This document shows, piece after piece, positions 5,772 through 9,153 of a stretch of 9,153 bases of DNA (position 1 is the stretch's first letter; the number at the start of each line of letters is the position of its first letter). The translations under genes were made by a program, and so were the position numbers. The stretch comes from Candidatus Kerfeldbacteria bacterium (lineage in GTDB: Bacteria; Patescibacteriota; Patescibacteriia; Veblenbacterales; UBA10138). Under the pieces are notes generated by a model. It was given only the letters and a program-made list of their open reading frames with translations. It made no database searches and had not been told where the DNA came from. The stretch covers positions 1 through 9,153 of the forward strand of contig JACRFM010000061.1 of NCBI GenBank assembly GCA_016234305.1. The letters are read 5' to 3'.

Positions 5772-7223
5772 ATGTCAAAATTTTTTGTCACCACGGCCAT
5801 TCCTTATGTTAATGCTAAGCCGCATATAGGTTTTGCTCTTGAATTGGTGCAAACAGACACAGTGGCTCGCTGGCATCGATCTAATAATAATGAAGTCTGG
5901 TTTTTAACCGGCACAGACGAAAATGCTTTAAAAAATGTGCAAGCGGCTGAACAAGCCGGTCAAGCGCCGGCGGATTTTGTGACTGATATGTCGCAAAAGT
6001 TTAAACAACTGGGAGGGGTTCTTAATATTTCTAATGATGATTTTATTCGCACGACTGAAGATAGGCATGTGCGCGGCGCTAAAAAATTATGGTCGGCCTG
6101 TAAGGGGGAAGATATTTATCGTAAAGCTTATACGGGCCAGTATTGTGTTGGTTGCGAGCAGTTTTATACTGAAAGTGAGTTGGTTAACGGTTTGTGTCCA
6201 GAACATAAAATTCGGCCAGAGCAGGTGTCGGAAGAGAATTATTTTTTTAAGTTGTCTAACTACCAAATTAAATTAGAACAGCTAATCACCAGCGGTGAAC
6301 TCCGTATTATTCCAGAATCCCGTAAAAATGAGATGTTAGCCTTTATCCGTCGCGGTTTGGAGGATTTTAGTGTTTCCCGCTCGGTTGAACGGACTAAAGG
6401 CTGGGGAGTAGGCGTGCCAGGGGATGATAGTCAAGTGATGTACGTGTGGTTTGACGCTTTGTCAAATTATATAACAGCTTTGGATTACGCCGATAACGGC
6501 GACAGATATCAACAATTTTGGTTAAATAACCAGCGGCGGGTACATGTGATAGGTAAGGGTATTAGCCGTTTTCATTGTATTTATTGGCCGGCTATGTTGC
6601 TGTCGGCGGGCGTGCCCTTGCCGACGGAAATTTTCATTCACGGTTACATAACAGTTGAGGGAGAAAAAATCAGCAAATCACTAGGCAATACCGTTGACCC
6701 GGTAGAATTGGTGGAACGTTATGGAACAGACCCGGTACGTTATTATTTGTTGCGTGAAATATCAGCCTATGAAGATGGTGATTATAGTGAGGAAAAATTT
6801 TTGCAACGTTACCACAGTGACCTGGCTAACGGTTTGGGCAATACCTTATCACGGGTGACTAATATGATAGCTTCTTATTCAGAAGGTAGGGTGGTAAAAC
6901 AAAATAAAGTCGAATTAGCTGTGGAACAAATTGCTAAAGCTATGGCAGATTGGCGTTTTGATGTAGCCCTTACCAATATTATGGCTTGGGTAAAATTAGT
7001 TGATGGCGAAGTTGAACAAACTAAACCTTGGCAATTGGCCAAAGAGAGTCAGACTGAGGAGTTAAATAAATTATTATCACGCTGGCACTCAATTTTATTG
7101 CAAGTCGGTGAATCATTGGCTCCATTTATACCTGCCACTAGCCAAAAAGTCGTAGCTATATTGTCAGCTGAAAAAATCACTAAAGCCGAACCACTTTTTC
7201 CGCGTTTGGAAATTAAGAATTAA
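5772..7223 (+). CDS. metG: Methionyl-tRNA synthetase
   Basis: It charges tRNA-Met, both initiator and elongator, with methionine in the cytosol. It is a class I synthetase: the HIGH motif appears as HIGF (18-21) after AIPYVNAKP, and the KMSKS loop as KISKS (299-303). The connective-peptide zinc knuckle is C125-x2-C128-x13-C142-x2-H145, a single knuckle. The WFDALSNYITAL block and the WR-F--AL-N--- anticodon-binding helical domain (about 395-470) are present. At 483 aa it lacks the C-terminal EMAP/Trbp111-like tRNA-binding domain of longer forms such as E. coli MetG (677 aa), as in other short MetRS. It is preceded by its own promoter and a spacer without Shine-Dalgarno. Its last codons (EIKN-stop) fall inside the AT-rich heptad array that continues toward cvpA. 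Confidence 0.97.
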   Translation: MSKFFVTTAIPYVNAKPHIGFALELVQTDTVARWHRSNNNEVWFLTGTDENALKNVQAAEQAGQAPADFVTDMSQKFKQLGGVLNISNDDFIRTTEDRHVRGAKKLWSACKGEDIYRKAYTGQYCVGCEQFYTESELVNGLCPEHKIRPEQVSEENYFFKLSNYQIKLEQLITSGELRIIPESRKNEMLAFIRRGLEDFSVSRSVERTKGWGVGVPGDDSQVMYVWFDALSNYITALDYADNGDRYQQFWLNNQRRVHVIGKGISRFHCIYWPAMLLSAGVPLPTEIFIHGYITVEGEKISKSLGNTVDPVELVERYGTDPVRYYLLREISAYEDGDYSEEKFLQRYHSDLANGLGNTLSRVTNMIASYSEGRVVKQNKVELAVEQIAKAMADWRFDVALTNIMAWVKLVDGEVEQTKPWQLAKESQTEELNKLLSRWHSILLQVGESLAPFIPATSQKVVAILSAEKITKAEPLFPRLEIKN

Positions 7224-7257
7224 TTAGTAATTAGATATTAGAAATTAAAAATTACCA
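7212..7257 (+). repeat. AT-rich 7-bp repeat array upstream of cvpA
   Basis: The stretch reads as heptads beginning ATTA: ATTAAGA (7212-7218), a short ATTA, then ATTAGTA (7223), ATTAGAT (7230), ATTAGAA (7237), ATTAAAA (7244) and ATTACCA (7251), each exactly 7 bp apart. It overlaps the last metG codons and fills the spacer to the cvpA start, where no Shine-Dalgarno is present. The reverse complement of the array at 7973-8007 has the same ATTAAGA-type unit. Confidence 0.7.
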
Positions 7258-7259
7258 AT

Positions 7260-7790
7260 ATGACTTTTTTAGACCTTCTCCTCATCCTGACTTTGTTCGG
7301 TTTTATCTGGTTTGGGTTATGGTTTGGGGCGATACACATGTTCGGCGGACTCCTTGGAACCGTGGCTGGCGCTTATGTGGCCGGACATTATTATAGCGCG
7401 GTTATGGCTTGGCTAGGCAGTATGTTTGGTTTAGAAAGCGCCTGGATTAAGCTTTTGGTGTTTATAGTGTTGTTTGTGATAGTCAATCGTTTAGTGGGTT
7501 TTGTATTTTATGTGATTGACCGCGCTTTCCGTTTTATTTCAGTAATTCCTTTTCTTAAAACCGTGAGTCGCTTGGCTGGTGCGGTTTTTGGTTTATTGGA
7601 AGGTATTTTAGTGCTAGGGTTAACACTTTATTTTGCCAGCCGTCTGGCTTTGCCGCTGCTGGTGGAGTCAGCTATCGCGGCTTCTAGCCTGGCGGCTAAA
7701 CTAATTAATTTTGCCAGTATTTTGGTACCGCTTTTGCCGGAAGTTATCAGACAGATACAACCCTATGTGCCGGGAGTTATCTTGCCCTAG
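7260..7790 (+). CDS. CvpA family membrane protein
   Basis: This is a 176-aa inner-membrane protein of the CvpA (colicin V production) family, whose exact biochemical role is unsettled. Hydrophobic segments lie at about 4-22, 24-42, 62-86 and 104-127. They are followed by a weaker amphipathic C-terminal part rich in small residues (about 130-165). Family marks are the glycine-rich second segment (MFGGLLGTVAGAYVAG, 27-42) and R104-LAGAVFGLLEG-115 at the fourth segment. The ATG at 7260 is the first start in the frame consistent with the family N-terminus (DLLLILTL); no Shine-Dalgarno precedes it. The gene stands alone between two heptad-repeat regions of opposite orientation, and its spacer upstream to metG is only 36 nt, so it may be read from the metG promoter. 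Confidence 0.85.
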   Translation: MTFLDLLLILTLFGFIWFGLWFGAIHMFGGLLGTVAGAYVAGHYYSAVMAWLGSMFGLESAWIKLLVFIVLFVIVNRLVGFVFYVIDRAFRFISVIPFLKTVSRLAGAVFGLLEGILVLGLTLYFASRLALPLLVESAIAASSLAAKLINFASILVPLLPEVIRQIQPYVPGVILP

Positions 7791-7838
7791 ATAATAGTTT
7801 ACAGTTCTTAGTTTATAAAGATGCTAATTAATGTCTAT

Positions 7839-7962
7839 AAAATCCCAAATCTTAATTTCTAAATTTTAAATAAATCCCAATACCTAAATATAAGTTTTAT
7901 ATATTTTTGCGAATTGGGGATTGGGTATTATTTGGTTATTAAAATTTAGGGTTTAGGATTTT
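7839..7962. repeat. Long imperfect inverted repeat made of heptads
   Basis: The left half (7839-7887) reads as ATCCCAA, ATCTTAA, TTTCTAA, ATTTTAA, a 4-nt ATAA, ATCCCAA, TACCTAA. The right half (7914-7962) reads as TTGGGGA, TTGGGTA, TTATTTG, a 4-nt GTTA, TTAAAAT, TTAGGGT, TTAGGAT, roughly the reverse complement. The 11-mer CTAAATTTTAA (7859-7869) pairs perfectly with TTAAAATTTAG (7939-7949), and AAAATCC (7839) pairs with GGATTTT (7956). About 26 AT-rich bases form the loop. It fills most of the 222-nt cvpA-tatD spacer; no gene is seen there. Confidence 0.75.
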
Positions 7963-7972
7963 CATAAATTTT

Positions 7973-8007
7973 TTAATTCTTAATTCATAATTCGTGATTC
8001 TTAATTC
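7973..8007 (+). repeat. Tandem TTAATTC heptads upstream of tatD
   Basis: Five contiguous 7-bp units occupy this stretch: TTAATTC, TTAATTC, ATAATTC, GTGATTC, TTAATTC. The array ends 5 nt before the tatD ATG, taking the place where a Shine-Dalgarno would be. The unit is the reverse complement of the GAATTAA/ATTAAGA unit seen upstream of cvpA. Confidence 0.85.
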
Positions 8008-8012
8008 TAGTT

Positions 8013-8876
8013 ATGGTTGACACTCACTGCCATTTGAATTTTCGAGCCTTCAAAGATGATTTGGAGGCTTGTTTAAGTCGGGCAAGTGAAGTCGGCGTGA
8101 ATTACATGATTAATCCCGGTAGTCAGTATGATACCAGCAAGCGCTCAGTTGAACTGGCCAAAAAGTATGATAATTTGTATGCGGCTATTGGTCTGCATCC
8201 AATTCACCTTTTTGCCATGGAAGTTGACGAGGGTGAGGATCATTTTGCTACCAGAGCCGAGGTGTTTGATTATGAAAAGTATAGAGATTTAGCCAAGCCT
8301 GATTCAAAAGTGGTAGCGATTGGCGAATGTGGCTTGGATTATTTTCATTTGCCGCCGGGAAGAACCATAGCTGAAGTTAGAGCCGTCCAAATTGAATTAT
8401 TGAAGCAGCAAATTAAACTAGCCACGGATTTAAATTTGCCTATGATTTTCCATTGCCGCGAGGCTTATGAAGATTTGCTTGAAGTTTTGCAAGCGGAAGT
8501 TAAGCAAGGGCAGCTGCCTCAAGGCGGGGTAGTGCATTGCTTTTTGGGTGACCGAGAGCAAGCGCAGGCGTTTTTGGATTTGGGATTATTATTGTCTTTT
8601 ACCGGTATTATAACTTTTAAAAATGTTAAGCCGGAATTAATAGAGGTAATAAAACAAACGCCGCTTGATAAGATTATGATTGAAACAGACGCGCCTTATT
8701 TAGCGCCCGCGCCGCATCGGGGACAGCGTAATGAACCTGCTTTTGTAGCGGAGGTGGCTAAAAAAATCGCTGATATAAAAGGTATTAGTTTAGCAGAGGT
8801 TGACAAGACGACCACAGAGAACGCACAAAGACTATTTAGACTGTCATCGCTGAGTCAAGCTCAGCGCAGGCTCTGA
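8013..8876 (+). CDS. tatD: TatD family metal-dependent hydrolase (DNase)
   Basis: This is a TIM-barrel metallohydrolase of the TatD family. Characterised members are metal-dependent DNases/exonucleases, and the family is not part of Tat export despite the name. The metal-binding set is complete: H5 and H7 in DTHCHLNF, E105 in IGECGLDY, H147 in IFHCRE, H175 in VVHCFLGD and D226 in IETDAPYLAP. At 287 aa it is longer than the usual 255-265. The extra length is an acidic insert after GLHPIHL (about 70-95) and a roughly 10-residue tail after NAQRLFRL. The DNA for that tail contains a perfect 7-bp inverted repeat (8848-8866). The start directly gives the MVDTHCH N-terminus. No Shine-Dalgarno is seen. 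A hairpin begins at the stop codon. Confidence 0.93.
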   Translation: MVDTHCHLNFRAFKDDLEACLSRASEVGVNYMINPGSQYDTSKRSVELAKKYDNLYAAIGLHPIHLFAMEVDEGEDHFATRAEVFDYEKYRDLAKPDSKVVAIGECGLDYFHLPPGRTIAEVRAVQIELLKQQIKLATDLNLPMIFHCREAYEDLLEVLQAEVKQGQLPQGGVVHCFLGDREQAQAFLDLGLLLSFTGIITFKNVKPELIEVIKQTPLDKIMIETDAPYLAPAPHRGQRNEPAFVAEVAKKIADIKGISLAEVDKTTTENAQRLFRLSSLSQAQRRL

Positions 8877-8903
8877 ATCCTGTTCTGTTGTTAGGACAGG
8901 ATT
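8876..8903 (+). terminator. Hairpin at the tatD 3' end, sharing arms with the 5412 palindrome
   Basis: AATCCTGTTCT (8876-8886) pairs with AGGACAGGATT (8893-8903) over 11 pairs with one G-U; the loop is GTTGTT. It starts on the last base of the tatD stop. There is no T tract, so it may be an mRNA-stabilising or repeat element instead of a true terminator. The outer AATCCTG and CAGGATTA are the same as in the palindrome after rsmI. Confidence 0.5.
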
Positions 8904-8906
8904 ACC

Positions 8907-8973
8907 ATTGTCATCCCGAGTTTACTATTGCCACCCTGAATTTGCTGTTGTCATCCCGAACTTGTTTCGGGAT
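8907..8973. repeat. Three 20-bp tandem units ending in a hairpin
   Basis: Three copies start at 8907, 8927 and 8947 with an exact 20-bp period: ATTGTCATCCCGAGTTTACT, ATTGCCACCCTGAATTTGCT, and a third beginning GTTGTCATCCCGAACTTG. The third copy continues into an inverted repeat, ATCCCGAA (8953-8960) with TTCGGGAT (8966-8973), loop CTTGT. The TCATCCCGAACTTG-hairpin sequence resembles a dispersed intergenic repeat that I recall from several bacterial groups; this was not searched. Confidence 0.8.
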
Positions 8974-8995
8974 CTATAAATAATTCACCAAGAAA

Positions 8996-9153
8996 ATGAA
9001 AAATTATTATGTCTATATAATGAGCAATAAGTCCAGGACTTTGTATATAGGCGTTACTAATAGTCTGGAAAGACGAGTATATGAACATAAATATAAATTA
9101 ATTGATGGTTTTGCTAAAAAGTATAACCTGACGCGTTTGGTATATTTTGAAAC
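8996..9153 (+). CDS. GIY-YIG nuclease domain protein, 3'-partial
   Basis: The frame is open from the ATG at 8996 to the window edge (52 codons). The N-terminus has the fold's marks: VYI (6-8, the GIY position), YIG (17-19) and ERR with the catalytic-type arginine (R26/R27), then H31. It matches small single-domain GIY-YIG proteins (usually about 85-100 aa, UPF0213/YhbQ-like), predicted to cut DNA. The second half, with the metal-binding glutamate, lies beyond the window, so activity cannot be judged. The Shine-Dalgarno is weak at best (AAGA). It lies 22 nt after the palindromic repeat block. Confidence 0.85.
   Translation, partial: MKNYYVYIMSNKSRTLYIGVTNSLERRVYEHKYKLIDGFAKKYNLTRLVYFE

Noticed and set aside
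7212..8007. CRISPR array
   Set aside because: Units are 7 bp, contiguous and degenerate, with no spacers and no cas genes.
1..9153. TGA read as glycine (SR1/Gracilibacteria code)
   Set aside because: TGA ends the Clp, M16 and TatD frames at the family-expected C-termini, and no in-frame TGA interrupts a gene.

Overview
The window looks like a chromosomal segment from a Candidate Phyla Radiation (Patescibacteria, probably Parcubacteria-like) bacterium. This is inferred from the gene content and order, compact proteins that lack optional C-terminal domains (RsmI, MetRS), mostly Shine-Dalgarno-less starts, AT-rich intergenic repeats and a single-domain GIY-YIG gene. TGA is used as a normal stop (Clp, M16 peptidase and TatD genes), so the SR1/Gracilibacteria code, in which TGA is glycine, does not apply. 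All recognised genes are on the + strand and no RNA gene was recognised.

Layout. (1) 1-912: the 3' part of a Hsp100/Clp AAA+ ATPase, cut by the window edge, with an aberrant D2 pore loop. (2) 913-982: a short spacer with a likely extended -10 promoter and an orphan Shine-Dalgarno-like 10-mer. (3) 983-5398: a tight cluster with gaps of 3, 17 and 13 nt, likely one operon: glycyl-tRNA synthetase, an M16 zinc peptidase, an AI-2E family membrane protein, and the 16S rRNA 2'-O-methyltransferase RsmI. (4) 5399-5771: a 373-nt gene-free region with a perfect 38-bp palindrome, two terminator-like hairpins (one overlapping a competing hairpin), a second orphan Shine-Dalgarno and a good promoter for the next gene. 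(5) 5772-7223: methionyl-tRNA synthetase. (6) 7260-7790: a CvpA-family membrane protein, bracketed by arrays of 7-bp repeats in opposite orientation; the downstream array extends into a long imperfect hairpin that is itself built of heptads. (7) 8013-8876: a TatD-family metal-dependent nuclease/hydrolase. (8) 8876-8973: a hairpin sharing arm sequences with the 5412 palindrome, then three 20-bp tandem units ending in another hairpin. (9) 8996-9153: the start of a GIY-YIG nuclease gene that runs off the window.

The genes are mostly core functions: translation (two aminoacyl-tRNA synthetases, rRNA methylation), proteolysis (Clp ATPase, M16) and membrane or nucleic-acid housekeeping (AI-2E, CvpA, TatD). 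The novelty is mainly in the spacers (heptad arrays around cvpA, shared-arm palindromes, repeat units next to a GIY-YIG gene) and in two altered motifs in otherwise conserved proteins (the Clp pore loop and the GlyRS RPETAQG motif).
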